Positions 43,382 through 54,178 are shown, numbered from the stretch's first letter. The stretch: 64,000 bases of DNA from Oncomelania hupensis (GCA_036898135.1 CM072523.1:37722281-37786280), one strand, 5' to 3'. Numbers and translations: made by a program. Notes: generated from the letters alone by a model not told the origin.

Positions 43382-43412
43382 CTTCTTTTCTTTTTCTTTG
43401 TTTTCTTCTGTT
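43261..43412. repeat. (TTTC)n microsatellite
   Basis: Pure TTTC tetranucleotides at about 43316-43382 within a longer pyrimidine tract. Confidence 0.97.
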
Positions 43413-43414
43413 GT

Positions 43415-43490
43415 GCCACCGGCGTAGCTCAGTGGTAGAATGTTGACCTGGCTCACCGATGATCTTGGTTTGAATCCCGTGTTGAGCAAG
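43415..43490 (+). repeat. tRNA-like SINE head
   Basis: CCGGCGTAGCTCAGTGGTAG (A-box at 43425-43439) and GGTTTGAATCCC (B-box at 43467-43478) are spaced as in a tRNA. The acceptor ends do not pair and the sequence runs on without CCA, so a tRNA-derived SINE or tRNA pseudogene is more likely than a working tRNA gene. Confidence 0.6.
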
Positions 43491-43594
43491 ATAAAAGTGC
43501 AATAATTTTCACTATCCATATTTGTAGTATGCTTGTGTATTTCCTTTTTGATATTCCGAGTTTATTGCTGGGCTTGTTTGCGTGTTTGTTTGTT

Positions 43595-44101
43595 TGTTTC
43601 TTCCTTTCTTCTTTTCTTTCTTTCCTTCTTACTTTCTTTTCAGGTCTTTTTCTTCTCTTTCTTTTTCTTTCTTTCTTTCTTTCTTTTTTTTTAAATTTCT
43701 TTATTTCTTTCTTTTTGTGGCGGAAAGGGAGGCGACTGGTTCAAGTCTGGGAGAGAGGTTGTCTATCTTCAATTTGTTGGTTAGACTAGCCTTGGGTGGC
43801 TCCTGCTTTGCACAATCCTTTGGAGTGGCCATTGGGGTATGCAGGCGACACGATATTTGTTCTACTCTGCTGATCATTCGTCTTCTGCTATTGGTGGTGA
43901 GCAGGAATACATTGTCGGCAGGCATTTTATGCAAGTCAGTGGCAGTGACTTTGCATAGAGTGTTGTGGCACTAGTAGCTAGCGAACCGGTTTACTGCCAA
44001 GAGTCGGGAGTCAAATACCCTGCTCGGCTACATTTTTTTTTCTTTACTTTTCTTTTAATTTCTTTTCTTCTTTTTTTCTTCTCTTTCTTTCTATCGTTCT
44101 T

Positions 44102-44166
<65 letters not shown>

Positions 44167-44353
44167 TCTCTCTCTCCTTTCTTTTTTTTCTTTCTTCTTT
44201 GTTTTCTTTCTGCTTTTCTCTTTCTTTCTTTTCTTTCTTTTCTTTTTTTTAATCAGTCTTTTAGATGTATGTAATTTATTTATTTAGGAAGTTTTTTTTT
44301 TCTTTCTTTTTTTCTTTTTTTTCCTTTTTAAATATTTTTTTCTTCATTTATTT

Positions 44354-44393
<40 letters not shown>

Positions 44394-44410
44394 GCTTTCT
44401 TTCTTTCCTT
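43595..44410. repeat. Pyrimidine-rich tract with (TTTC)n and (TC)n
   Basis: TTTC-rich blocks (43595-43720, 44030-44100, 44180-44260, 44340-44410) and a TC array (44105-44178), separated by ordinary sequence at 43721-44030. ORFs here are compositional. Confidence 0.92.
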
Positions 44411-45104
44411 CATTATTTATAAAATTATGCATTTATTTCTTTTTTTAAAGCGTATATTGACGACTCTTCTTGAACTTTATCTCTAACTTTGATCTTTAAC
44501 ACACTCATTAGTTTCTTCCCACAAGTATAACTCTCTCACACCCGCCCCTCCCCCTCCACGCCCTACCCCTCTCCCCCACCACCATCATGCACCCCCCCCC
44601 CCTATTGTTTTTTTTTTTGTCTTCCCCTTCTCTTGGAAATCTTTTTTTTTTGTCTAAAATTTCCTTTTCTTTTTATAAAAATTTCTTTTTTTTTAATTTC
44701 TTGTATTTCTATCAATGTTCTGTTGTTGTTTCCTGTCGTCCGCCAGTGATATTTTGACACATTATTATGATTTGGGTAGTACTTATTTAAGCCTTGTGCT
44801 TTTGTGCGCCCTGATGTTTTGCCTTGTAATAATATCTGGTTTGTTTGTTGAATAAATTTATGTTAAAACAACTTTATCTCCGACACTTTTTAAGGTTTTG
44901 TTCTTCTAGCTTAAAAGACCCCAAGGTTTTGTTTAGTTTTGGCACAAACAGGTCAACCCTAAAGTTGGCATTACATTTTACATTACACGATTATAAAGTG
45001 GGTTTTCCTTGCTCAAACCAACGGCTTGAAATTTTAATTTTCAGGGAGTTATTTCCCCTGTTTTAACGGTACAGCCGTGTGACCTTTAAACCTATTTCTG
45101 AGTG
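44411..45104. other. Non-coding stretch without recognised gene
   Basis: T- and C-rich sequence. Near 45045 GGGAGTTATTTCCCCTGTTT is an inverted match to 16375-16400, so a minor dispersed repeat is present. Confidence 0.45.
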
Positions 45105-45275
45105 AACGGCGGCAGGGATAACTCAGTCGTCAGAGCGCACGACTTGTGTACGTGCGTCTCGGGCGACGTGTGTTCGAATCCTGACTTCAGCAAACTATTT
45201 TGTGATTGCTGGATAGTAGTGGCCAGCGCTTTGAGAAGCTCTTTGAGCTTATAAGTGCGCTATATAAGAGTAAGC
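45105..45275 (+). repeat. tRNA-derived SINE with GCGCTATATAAG end
   Basis: An A-box-like ATAACTCAGTCGTCAGAGC (45118-45136) and a B-box TGTTCGAATCC (45170-45180) head the element. The 3' part has TAAGTGCGCTATATAAGAG, a terminal sequence common in SINEs of aquatic animals. It is complete in outline, about 170 bp. Confidence 0.72.
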
Positions 45276-45424
45276 TCTTTTTTGGGGGTGTGGGGGTTGG
45301 GGGGAACCACCCTGGAAGTGTGCGTCTTTGGTGTCTGGTGTAGGGTAGGGTCTATTGTATCAACCTACGACGAAAACCCTTACGAGCAATTGCTTTTACA
45401 GGTTCTTCCTCTTATGGACTTTGG

Positions 45425-45640
45425 TGGCTGCTATTTATAGCTCCAGAATGCTGTCTGGCTAGGCAACGGAAATTGTTAGTAATAGGCACAAAACTACGAA
45501 ATTTATTAATTTAAAAAAACAACTATAAATTCGGAAGAGTTATTTTTTTGTTGTAAGCATATTTTTGTCAGTGGGGCAACGCTCAATGTGAATGTTCAAA
45601 GGATCTGTCGAGGGTACATGGTCAAAGTGCGTCACTTTAA
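45425..45640 (+). repeat. Interspersed repeat family R3, copy 3
   Basis: Contains TAATAGGCACAAAACTACGA, GGAAGAGTTATTTTTTTGTT, GTCAGTGGGGCAACGCTCAA and GTACATGGTCAAAGTGCGTC, in the same order as at 29600-29790. Confidence 0.75.
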
Positions 45641-46390
45641 AGAGGGTGACGTCAGCTTTTAACCAGGGGTTTCTTTTTTTATTTCTTTTTTTTTTTTAAA
45701 AACCCTTTAGCGCAAGATAAGGGGGTTCTGGACCAGACACGTTGTAATGATTGATGGCGGACATTGAGACACGCTCGCCTTATAGAGAACGAGATTATGC
45801 GACGTGGCACCCTGGGCATCACGACACTCCATTTCAACGTCCCATCAACCACAAATCCCCATTAAGAAGACGAAGAAGGACGAAGAAAGAAGAAGAGGAG
45901 AAGAAGGAAAAAGAAGAGGGAGAAGAAGGGAGGGGAGGGGTGGGGTGGCAAGGGGGAGGAAGAGGGAGGAAAAGATAAAACACAGAAGGATCCGTCATTG
46001 ACAACATGAATTGCTTGGCACTCTTAACACCGCGGCATTCCATTTCGACCTCCGAACATACACCATTTCCATTACACATCGTGCGTGTCTTTGGATAATG
46101 GTGGTGGAGTGAGGACGAAGAAGAGTAGAGAAGGATGAAGTAAGAATAAAGATGAGGATTAGAGGAAAAGAAAGGAGAGGAGGTAGAGGAGGGTTGGGGT
46201 GAGAGTGAGTGTGGCGTGTGTATGTGTGGGTGTGTGTGGGGGGGTGGGTGTGCGTGTGTGTGTGTTGAGAAGAGATGATGAATACAGAAGAATACGACAT
46301 TGCACTGAGAAGATCGCGACACTAAATTTCCAAGTTCGGTCATACAAAAATCACATTAGTACGGCACTTTTAACAGGGAATGATGATAGA
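45641..46390. other. Purine-rich and GT-rich sequence without recognised gene
   Basis: GAAGAAG/GGGGAGG-rich (45865-45980, 46130-46200) and GT-rich (46205-46265) low-complexity sequence. Pro/Ser/His-rich ORFs on the minus strand reflect composition. Confidence 0.5.
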
Positions 46391-46397
46391 TCGAGGA

Positions 46398-46492
46398 GAA
46401 GAAGAAGAAGAAGAAGAAGAAGAAGAAGAAGAAGAAGAAGAAGAAGAAGAAGAAGAAGAAGAAGGGGGAGGAGGAGGAGGAGGAGGAGGAAA
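46398..46492. repeat. (AAG)n/(AGG)n microsatellite
   Basis: AAG triplets to about 46465, then GGA triplets. Confidence 0.96.
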
Positions 46493-46817
46493 CTATACAG
46501 AAGAAATAACGGAAGAAGTTGAGACTAAAAATGAATGAATAAAATTGTTCTTTGTTTATGAAGAAGGAGTAAAAAAAAAGAAAGAAGAAGAAAGAATGAA
46601 GAAGGGAAGGGACGGACAAAGAGAAGATTATCAAGGCAAAGACAATGAGTGGGAGAAAGTAGCAAGAAGAAAAATGCACATTGATGTCTAACGTCTACCC
46701 ACCATTGGCGATATGGCAGACGGGGATAACCATCCCAGTCGATCAAGGGGTTGGGACCTAAATAAACAATGAACCACCAGAGCAATCATACTGCTAAAAT
46801 GGACAGTGAAAATGGCC

Positions 46818-46886
46818 ACTTTGATTTTGCCCAACCTGGGTCAATCGCTGTGCCAGGCGAACGCTCTGCCATTTGAGCTACGATGA
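46818..46886 (-). repeat. Degenerate tRNA-like sequence
   Basis: The minus strand shows CGTAGCTCAAATGGCAGAGC, an A-box-like start, followed by GTTCGCCTGGCACAG and a weak B-box region CCCAGGTTGGGC. Likely the head of an old tRNA-derived SINE. Confidence 0.5.
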
Positions 46887-46895
46887 TGCGCGGCG

Positions 46896-46996
46896 GGAGG
46901 AGGAGGAGAAGAAGAAGAGGAAGAAGAAGAAGAAGCAGAAGAAGAAGAAGAAGAAGAAGAAGAAGAAGAAGAAGAAGAAGAAGAAGAAGAAGAAAG
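46896..46996. repeat. (AAG)n microsatellite
   Basis: About 30 AAG/AGG triplets. Confidence 0.96.
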
Positions 46997-46999
46997 ATA

Positions 47000-47636
47000 A
47001 AAGACAAAGAAAAAAGATAGAGGGATAGAAAGAAAAGAATGAAAAGAAGAAGAAAAAGTAGACTAGACTAATAAGAGACAAACGAGAAGTGCACACACGG
47101 ACGTTCTTTTTGACGTAATGCAGCCAAAGCTGTGAAACTCTGACCTCTTGCCGTGACGCTCCTCCGCTTGAGCTGCATGCGGAGGAAATGTATGTTTGAA
47201 CCGAGACAGATTGTACAGTAATTTTACAGTTTTCCAACCCAAATTCCTTTCTTTAGACAGTGTATTGTTGTTTATGGTTTAGCTTGCAGTTAGTGAACAG
47301 AAGCGTGTTAGTTTTTTTGTTTGTTTTTTTACTTCGCGACATGTTTACATGACTATTGTTTGTATTTGGGACACAACTGAAGTGGGGACAGTGCTCACAA
47401 CGGTATGTAAATATTGTATGATGTATTTGAACTCATTGATGACGTGGACGCTGCAGGGAAACAACCAAATAAAGTAGCAGCGTCTCTTGGTTAGCAACTC
47501 TTTTATTCGTCAGACTTTTTAGTTTTATTTTGGAACATTGCATATATATTTTGATGGCCTGTGAGAAAATTATACATATCATTACTAGTTAGCTAACCAC
47601 AAAGCTAGAAAGTACACATGAGAACCTCTCCATACA
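47000..47636. other. Non-coding stretch without recognised gene
   Basis: No ORF, RNA gene or repeat partner is recognised. Confidence 0.4.
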
Positions 47637-47638
47637 TA

Positions 47639-48190
47639 CGAGGGCAGTCCGATAAGTACTTAGCCTCACCGCCCGATGGCGCCAGTATCGCAAGAGCATT
47701 TTACTATCGTGTAGTACATTCTCGTAGACGGCTACTGTCGAAATTTCAGCCGGATCGGACTCGTAGTGTTATTTTGACCGCGTGTGGAAGCGGGCGTGTC
47801 CGCGGATTTTAGAAAAGTCACCATGATAACGCACCGGCTCACACCTCCGCCCTCGCCACGGCCAAAGTGGTGGAATAATTATTGTGCTACGAACTGCTGC
47901 CCCATCCACCGTATTCTCCAGATTTGGCCCCGTGCGACATCTTTTTGTTCCAAACTTGAAAAAGCCACTCGCCGGGAAGAAATTTGAGTCGAATGAGGAG
48001 GTCATCGCCGCCACGGAGGCCTACTTTGCACACCTCGAGAAAACGTATTTTTCAGACGGGTTAAAGAAGTTGGAGCATCGCTGGGCCAAGTGTATCGAAC
48101 TAAAAGGAGACAATATTGAAAAATAAATCGCCACTTTTTCAAAATTTTCGTTTTTCTTTTGTAGGCTAAGTACTTATCGGACCACCCTCG
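47639..48190 (+). mobile_element. Internally deleted mariner transposon
   Basis: About 552 bp bounded by inverted repeats of about 28 bp: CGAGGGCAGTCCGATAAGTA at the left and, as reverse complement of the right, CGAGGGTGGTCCGATAAGTA. TA dinucleotides flank both sides (47637-47638, 48191-48192). Intact mariners are about 1.3 kb, so more than half has been lost. The remaining coding part is the transposase C-terminus. Confidence 0.92.
47870..48126 (+). pseudogene. mariner transposase C-terminal remnant
   Basis: One frame gives YELLPHPPYSPDLAPCDIFLF, whose second aspartate (PCD) is the third residue of the mariner DD34D triad. After an apparent one-base loss the next frame continues with NLKKPLAGKKFESNEEVIAA and ends GLKKLEHRWAKCIELKGDN, the classical mariner C-terminus, before a TAA. 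The N-terminal DNA-binding domain and the first two catalytic aspartates are missing, so it is inactive. Confidence 0.9.
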
Positions 48191-48192
48191 TA

Positions 48193-48690
48193 TATAGCAT
48201 TACTATAGAGGTAATGCACGTGGTCTTCAATGATTTTTTTAACATGTAAAATTATGTGATAGTGCGGAGGCCCATTTTTGGGCGCGTCAACAATGAGTTA
48301 AAGAACAGACCCCACCCTCCGTAGCTCAAACTTGCTCCAAAGCTTGCGTTCGCAACTCCACTGAACCATCGGCACGTTTCAGCTAGTGTGGAATGGACAG
48401 TGGAAGAGTGACAGGCCCATACGCATGGTAATGTACACAGCCGTTTTTTGCACTGCCTTCACCTTTACCGCGTTGTTTGTCAAACAGAATTGGGGCTGCA
48501 AAAACGGGTATGTTGCTGATTGATGTGTGAGTGGGATTGTGTTCAACAAACGGAGCTTGTTAGTCAGGGTAGTGTAGGATTAGGGTGGGTAGGAGTGGGG
48601 ATGTGGGTTGTGATGGACAGGAAGAAATGGTGACGTATGCACACTGCAAAATAGGAAAGAGGCTGGAAAGTAGACCAAAAAAAACATCAG
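48193..48690. other. Non-coding stretch without recognised gene
   Basis: Nothing recognisable. Confidence 0.4.
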
Positions 48691-48694
48691 GTAG

Positions 48695-49042
48695 GCTACT
48701 ATACTATTTCGAGAATGCACTGTGCTGTATTATTTTGATTTAGAGGGAGAGAGAGTGTGTGTGTGGGTGTGTGTGTGTGTGTGTAGGCGAGTGGGTGCGT
48801 GTGTGTGTATGTGTGTGTGTGTGGAGGGGAGGGGAGGGGAGGCCACAATCATAAGCTACTCTTTCTTAATTTGTACTGAGCTATGCAACAGGCCTACACA
48901 GAGAAAGTTGTGAACAAAAATAGATAAACTCTTTCCAGAAAATACTGAACTATTCTGTTTTTAACAGAAAGACAAAGACAGATGGCGAATATAAAAAATA
49001 TATAAGTTATTCTTTCGAAAATGTGCTGAGCTATGAAAGATA

Positions 49043-49104
<62 letters not shown>

Positions 49105-49715
49105 CAGAGAGAGAGAGAGACAGAGAGAGAGAGAAGAGAGAGAGAAAGAGAGAGAGACAGAGAGAGAGAGAGAGGGATGTAAAAATGAAAAAAAAATCTT
49201 TCGAGAAAAATACTTAACTATTCTGTTTAACGCAGAAAGAAAGACAGACGCTTAGACAGAGAGGTGCAAGCAGATAGATAGGCAACTCTGTCGAGAATAT
49301 AATAATTGTACTCATTGTACCGAACTAGGAAGGAGACGGTGAGACAGGGAGGTGCAAAACATATTGGCCATTCTTTCGAGAATGTACTGAACTATTTTGT
49401 TGTAAATACAAAGTGACAGAAGATATGAAGAGGTGCAAAAATATAGGCCACTCTTTTTCGAGAATGTAATGAACTATGAAAGAAACAGTGAGATATGCAA
49501 AAATATAGTCTTCTTTGTCGAGAATGTAGTGAACTATAAACATTCAGAGAGAGGTGCCAAAATATAGTCTTCTTTGTAGAGAATGTAGAGAACTATAAAA
49601 CAGACAGACAGACTGTTTTAAACAAAAAAGAGAGACAGAGAGACTGAGAATGGCAAAACTAAAGGCTACGCTACTCTTTTTTCCAGAATGTGCCAGAACT
49701 ATTCTGTTTTCCTTC
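48695..49715. repeat. Decayed tandem satellite (TCGAGAATGTACTGAACTAT)
   Basis: A motif near TCTTTCGAGAATGTACTGAACTATTCTG recurs about ten times (for example at 48703, 48932, 49012, 49198, 49290, 49370, 49455, 49515, 49575, 49680). It alternates with CAGAGAGAGGTGCAAAAATATA-like segments (20-base part given). Spacing varies from about 60 to 180 bp because GA microsatellites (49050-49180) and a GT tract expanded inside units. No coding potential. Confidence 0.75.
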
Positions 49716-49969
49716 CATTTTGTGTTGTTTCGTAACACAATCACAGTTGTTTGTACAAATGGCTGTCTGTCTAAGAAAGGGTGTACACAAGAATTTAGGA
49801 GAAGGTGTGCCCTCACCCCCTCACCCGCAATCCACCCGTTTCCCCATCCTCATCTTCCCCCATAACCAAACACTCCACTCCCCAGCGCATCTGAATCGAC
49901 TGCGCCATTTTCACAGTTACTCCATTCGCTTTGAGAGACTTGCAGAAAATAAGAGCAGTGTGTAGTGAG

Positions 49970-50130
49970 TGAGCGCGCGCGCGTGTGTGTGTGTGTTTGT
50001 GTGTGTATGCGTGTGTGTGTCTTTTAGACATTATGCACTAGTATGCCAAGTTTAATTTGAAATATGACGCTTGTGTGCGTGTGTGTGTGTGCGTGCGTGC
50101 GTGTGTGTGTATGTATGTGTGTGTGTGTTA
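49970..50130. repeat. (GT)n/(GC)n microsatellites
   Basis: Interrupted GT arrays at 49970-50022 and 50072-50128. The segment from 50130 to 50215 repeats GTACATGTTTGCTTAA-like units three times. Confidence 0.93.
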
Positions 50131-50317
50131 AATACGTGTTCGCTTAAGTACATGTTTGTGTAAGGTACATGTTTGCTTAAGTACATATTTGCTAAAGGTA
50201 CATGTATGCTTAATTAATCTTGCAGTCTATTGTGCCTTGTTTTATTGTAAACCTATATTAGCCTATAATGGCTACACTGTTGATTACCAAAATGACCAGT
50301 ACTATAAATAATTTTTG

Positions 50318-50385
50318 TTGTTGTTGTTGTTGTTGTTGTATCAAATTTTATTCATCAGATTAACATAAGTTGTACTGATTAATAA
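50318..50385 (-). repeat. Repeat R7 fragment with (TTG)n tail
   Basis: Inverted match to 42367-42410: (TTG)n, then TATCAAATTTTATTCATCAG and ATTAACATAAGTTGTACTG. The triplet run corresponds to the (AAC)n tail of the plus-strand copies. Confidence 0.7.
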
Positions 50386-50600
50386 TAAATGTGTCCAGAT
50401 GGTATAAATAATTATGATATGGCAGAAAGACAGGTAACAAGGTTGAAGGAGACACATTAGATTACAAAATTGTGTAGACGTGGCTAAAACGCTTCGACTG
50501 GAGTTACAAACCTACCTGAGGTATAAAATCCATTACACGAATGTTTTGAACAAGCTACAGCGCTGGGAAGAGTCGTTTTCAGTATGAAGCAATACTGACC

Positions 50601-50601
<1 letters not shown>

Positions 50602-50676
<75 letters not shown>

Positions 50677-50677
50677 G
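50602..50677. repeat. (AAT)n microsatellite
   Basis: About 25 AAT triplets. Confidence 0.97.
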
Positions 50678-50844
50678 GGTATTTATTTAGCGTTTTGTCC
50701 TAATAAACAGAATAATAATTGTAGTAAATTTTACTCTGGTGTCATGTCATTTCCTTGCAGTTCAAGTCGACGCAGATATAATTAAACATTACAGAGCGTA
50801 AACTTGGGTATGCTGTGCGTCAAGGGTGGTTTCTGTAGAATATA

Positions 50845-51222
50845 CAGGGTGTTCCAAAAGTCTTGGGCACATTTTGACATTGAATATTTCCGAAACTATT
50901 AAGGATATAAAAACGCATCTGGTAAATTCAGAAAGCTTGTAATCTCAATTTTTACATGGAATGTTCAAAGATGTTCATTGTGAGCACCATTGGTCACACG
51001 ACACACACCAAGCCGATAGTCAAATTCTTGCCAAACGCGTCCCAGCATTTTCTGGTTGAGTGAACGCCATTAATGGGCCTGAAAAGAAATAAAAAAAAAT
51101 CAACAGCTTTACAAAAAACAATGTAATTAGCTTTAAAATGGCACAACTTTTATCTTACTACCATTCATAGTAATTGAGATATGGGGACTTCAAATGTGGC
51201 CAAGACTTTTGGAAACACCCTG
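50845..51222 (-). mobile_element. TA-flanked DNA transposon with CAGGGTGTTCC ends
   Basis: 378 bp with inverted termini of about 23 bp: CAGGGTGTTCCAAAAGTCTT at the left and, as reverse complement of the right, CAGGGTGTTTCCAAAAGTCT. TA sits at both borders. The ends and TA target fit the IS630/Tc1/mariner group. It retains only a transposase C-terminal fragment on the minus strand. Confidence 0.85.
50965..51060 (-). pseudogene. Tc1/mariner-group transposase C-terminal fragment
   Basis: The minus strand reads QKMLGRVWQEFDYRLGVC, then RVTNGAHNEHL and a stop. This matches the very C-terminus common in IS630/Tc1/mariner transposases of arthropods and other invertebrates (a WQELDYRLDVCR-like end). 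Catalytic residues are absent. Confidence 0.75.
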
Positions 51223-51443
51223 TATTATAAGATATCGTATTACGCTTGCTTTGCTTCCCTGTTCTGGGACATTGACTCAAATAAAATATGCTTGACTCGC
51301 ATGCCAACAGTTAGTTTGTGGCTTTCAACTTTCTTTGGTGCAAAACTGACTTCAGGTTGTACTGCGCGGCGAGAGGTAAGACTCGCTATATGTATAATGC
51401 GTGTTACTATAGTATAGTAATATAGTAGTGAGGGCAATGTAGA

Positions 51444-51612
51444 CAGCTGATCGTTTAACTATCGTACTCCATCTTTCTCTGTCCTCAGCAGCCCTCATGG
51501 CTTCTTTTAGTGTCAAGCCAGTCCATTCTCGGATGTTGTCCTCCCACCTGTATTTCTGTCTCCCTCATCTGCTGCCTCCTTGCACCGTGCCTTTGAGGAT
51601 GGTAGATCTGAT
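51444..51612 (-). pseudogene. RTE LINE 3' fragment, diverged
   Basis: The reverse complement resembles the last roughly 170 bp of the 21-kb LINE ORF: it encodes a GGSR-like segment, WEDNIREWTGLTL-like residues, an SEAMRAAEDRERW-like stretch and a VKRSA-like end. No GGATA tail is seen and substitutions are numerous, so it is an old copy or a sister family. Confidence 0.7.
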
Positions 51613-52610
51613 GCTCTCGTTTTTATTGGAGTTGACCCAGAAATGTATATTCTTTGTGTAAAAGTATATTACTTGGCGGCAATAATGTATATGAATCTGA
51701 GAAAGAGCTTATAGTAAAACATAATGACGTCTTCTGTGATTTAGACTCTAAAGACTAAAACCGATGGCAACGCCGCGTCCCGTCAAATGTACATTCGAGA
51801 GCGGACGCCTGCGGTCTGCTCTCTATTTCCAGAGAAAATACATTTTAGATAGCTGTCCAACTAACTGCCTTCTGCACTACGACTACTGCTTTGAGATCAA
51901 AACCAAAATGCTTTTAGTATTTTCAAAGAGAAGTTAGACTGGCTTTTCTTACTTATCTGTGATTTTATCTAGTTGTGGTTGTAGGTTTTTAATGGTGTTG
52001 TTGTTGGTGGTGATGGGGGTGGTGGTGGATTTGTGGGTGATAGTGTTGATGGAAATGTTGATGATAATGATGATGATGAGGAGGAGGAGGAGGAGGAGAA
52101 GGAGGAGGAGGAGAGGAGGATGAAGATTATGATGAGGATTACGATGAGGATGGTGGTGGTATTGGTGGAGATGATTTTGTGGTGGTGGTGTCGTTGGAGC
52201 CGCGAAAATAGTAGAAGTAGTTGTGCAGCAACAGCCGCAGGACCAGTAGTAGTAGATTGTTGTGGTTGTTGTCAAAGAACATTGAAACCTGCATGCTTAC
52301 TCAACTGTCTCGTTGACGTGCTGCCGCTGCTGCTGCTTGTTGTAGCTACGGCTGTTGTTGTTGCTGCTGTTGTTGATAACGATGAAGACGACGACGACGA
52401 CACGATGCTTTCTTCTGCTGTTACTTACCCAACAGTTGTTAACAGACCATTTTTCCTTCCTCCATCTCGTTTTGTGGATCCTCTTCCTCCTCCTTCTCCT
52501 CCTCCATCTCTATCTCCAACCCCATCCTACCCACCCCTCTCCCCATCCATTTCATCCTCTCTCCTTCCTTTTCACAAAGCTTCGGACTTGGAGACGTCGC
52601 GGACCACAGA
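51613..52610. other. Low-complexity GTG/GAT/GAG-rich and CT-rich non-coding DNA
   Basis: Irregular GTTGTTG, GATGATG and GAGGAGG stretches (51980-52260), GACGAC (52384-52400) and CCTCCT-rich sequence (52455-52570). The 204-codon ORF through it is compositional. Confidence 0.55.
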
Positions 52611-52621
52611 CGCTTCTATCC

Positions 52622-52687
52622 GGACACGCGAGCGCCTATGCCTGTGACGCGTCTCCCTTCGTCACAGGCATAGGCGCTCGCGTGTCC
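52622..52687. repeat. Perfect 28-bp GC-rich inverted repeat
   Basis: The left arm at 52622-52649 starts GGACACGCGAGCGCCTATGC and the right arm at 52660-52687 is its exact reverse complement; the spacer is 10 bp. The right arm and following bases (GCGCTCGCGTGTCC..GTACAAGCG) resemble 349-372, which is itself palindromic. It may be part of a dispersed palindromic repeat. Confidence 0.85.
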
Positions 52688-53104
52688 AGGTACAAGCGGC
52701 GCTAGCGCGTTTTTGTGCTGTATTCCGTTCAGATCAAAAAGCTCCAGAATGCTGCCAGTATTTTATTTTTATTTTTATTTTTATTTAAAGAGTGGTAACT
52801 GTACCTGCCTTTTCCTTTACCTGCTTTTAAGGTTGAAAGGGGTGTATCGGTTTTCACCTGGCCGCGGTCTTTGATCCTCTTCTAGCGCCGGCACACTTAA
52901 TGACTAATCTTGTTAGTAGCCGTGGAGGTGCGCGTGTGCGCGCGGCCATTTTAAAGCAGAGACCACGCACAACAGTCAGCAACTTATTACTGTACGGTGG
53001 CGTTGAAAGCCCGTCAAAAACAGCAAGCTAAGGAGCAGAGTTGCTTGCTGCAAGATTGCAATCCAGATTGTAAGCTTTACTTCTCTGTTGTATATACAAT
53101 GAAG

Positions 53105-53320
53105 GGGTGGTGGTGGTGGTGGTGGTGGTGGTGGGGGGGGGGGGGTAATCGTTCTTATATCATTGCTCTTTTCCAGATCAAGATCTGATCCGAGGCAAAA
53201 TGCGTTAAGCGCATTAAAATGCCCACACGGAAAGCAAGCAGTTGAAAGATTCTTCTTCAAGTTTGTATTCCTGAATCGGCTCTTAGCAGTCCGATGGACC
53301 TGTAAACATTGATCATCTAT
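53105..53320. repeat. (GGT)n tract and two repeat fragments
   Basis: GGT triplets then poly-G (53105-53144); a GCGC-repeat fragment with CGTTCTTATATCATTGCTCT (53150-53200); and CCTGAATCGGCTCTTAGCAG, TCCGATGGACCTGTAAACAT (53268-53310), a 3'-end fragment of the hairpin-headed retroposon. Confidence 0.6.
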
Positions 53321-53419
53321 CTTTCAATTCTAGATTCAGGTTTACATTTAGATCTGTGTTTGTCTGTTTATACAGTACATGGCACCTGCAATATTCACTC
53401 AGATTGCGATTTAGTTTAT

Positions 53420-53420
<1 letters not shown>

Positions 53421-53488
<68 letters not shown>
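53421..53488. repeat. (TAA)n microsatellite
   Basis: About 22 TAA triplets abutting the tail side of the next SINE. Confidence 0.97.
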
Positions 53489-53489
53489 G

Positions 53490-53790
53490 GTAAAAAGGTA
53501 AAGGTAAAGGTGGTCCCATAGCCTTGTGGCCGTAGGTGAGCGTGATGTTGGAGATCACACTTATCTTGGGCCAGCGTAATGAGGGTGATGCCCATCTCTC
53601 TCCCTCGCTGCTTTACCTTCCCCACCCTTAAGAGAGTAGGTACTCAGTCACAGTTGAGTCAACTGGGGGCGTTGTTATTTGTCGCTTCACGTTTTGCGGT
53701 CACCCATCCAAGTGCTAACCGCACTGGACGGTGCTTAACTTGCGACACAGTAGCGAGTGTTCCAACCACTGCGCTATCCGACATCCCTAA
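53490..53790 (-). repeat. 5S-rRNA-derived SINE, copy 2
   Basis: About 300 bp, uninterrupted. The minus strand has GATGTCGGATAGCGCAGTGG, TTAAGCACCGTCCAGTGCGG and TTAGCACTTGGATGGGTGAC (5S-like), ACTCTCTTAAGGGTGGGGAA, and ends in CTTTACC repeats. It differs from the next copy at only a handful of bases. Confidence 0.85.
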
Positions 53791-53791
<1 letters not shown>

Positions 53792-53821
<30 letters not shown>

Positions 53822-53885
53822 AAGAAGAAGAAGAAGAAGAAGAAGAAGAAGAAGAAGAAGAAGAAGAAGAGTAATAATAATAATA
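53792..53885. repeat. (AAG)n/(TAA)n microsatellite
   Basis: About 26 AAG triplets then TAA triplets, lying between two 5S SINE copies. Confidence 0.97.
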
Positions 53886-53886
53886 G

Positions 53887-54178
53887 GTGTAAAGGTAAAG
53901 GTGGTCCCATAGCCTTGTGGCCGTAGGGGAGCGTGATGTTGGAGATCACACTTATCTTGGGCCAGCGTAATGAGGGTGATGCCCATCTCTCTCCCTCGCT
54001 GCTTTACCTTCCCCACCCTTAAGAGAGTAGGTACTCAGTCACAGTTGAGTCAACTGGGGGCGTTGTTATTTGTCGCTTCACGTTTCGCGGTCACCCATCC
54101 AAGTGCTAACCGCACTGGACGGTGCTTAACTTGCGACACAGTAGCGAGTGCTCCAACAACTGCGCTATCCGACATCCC

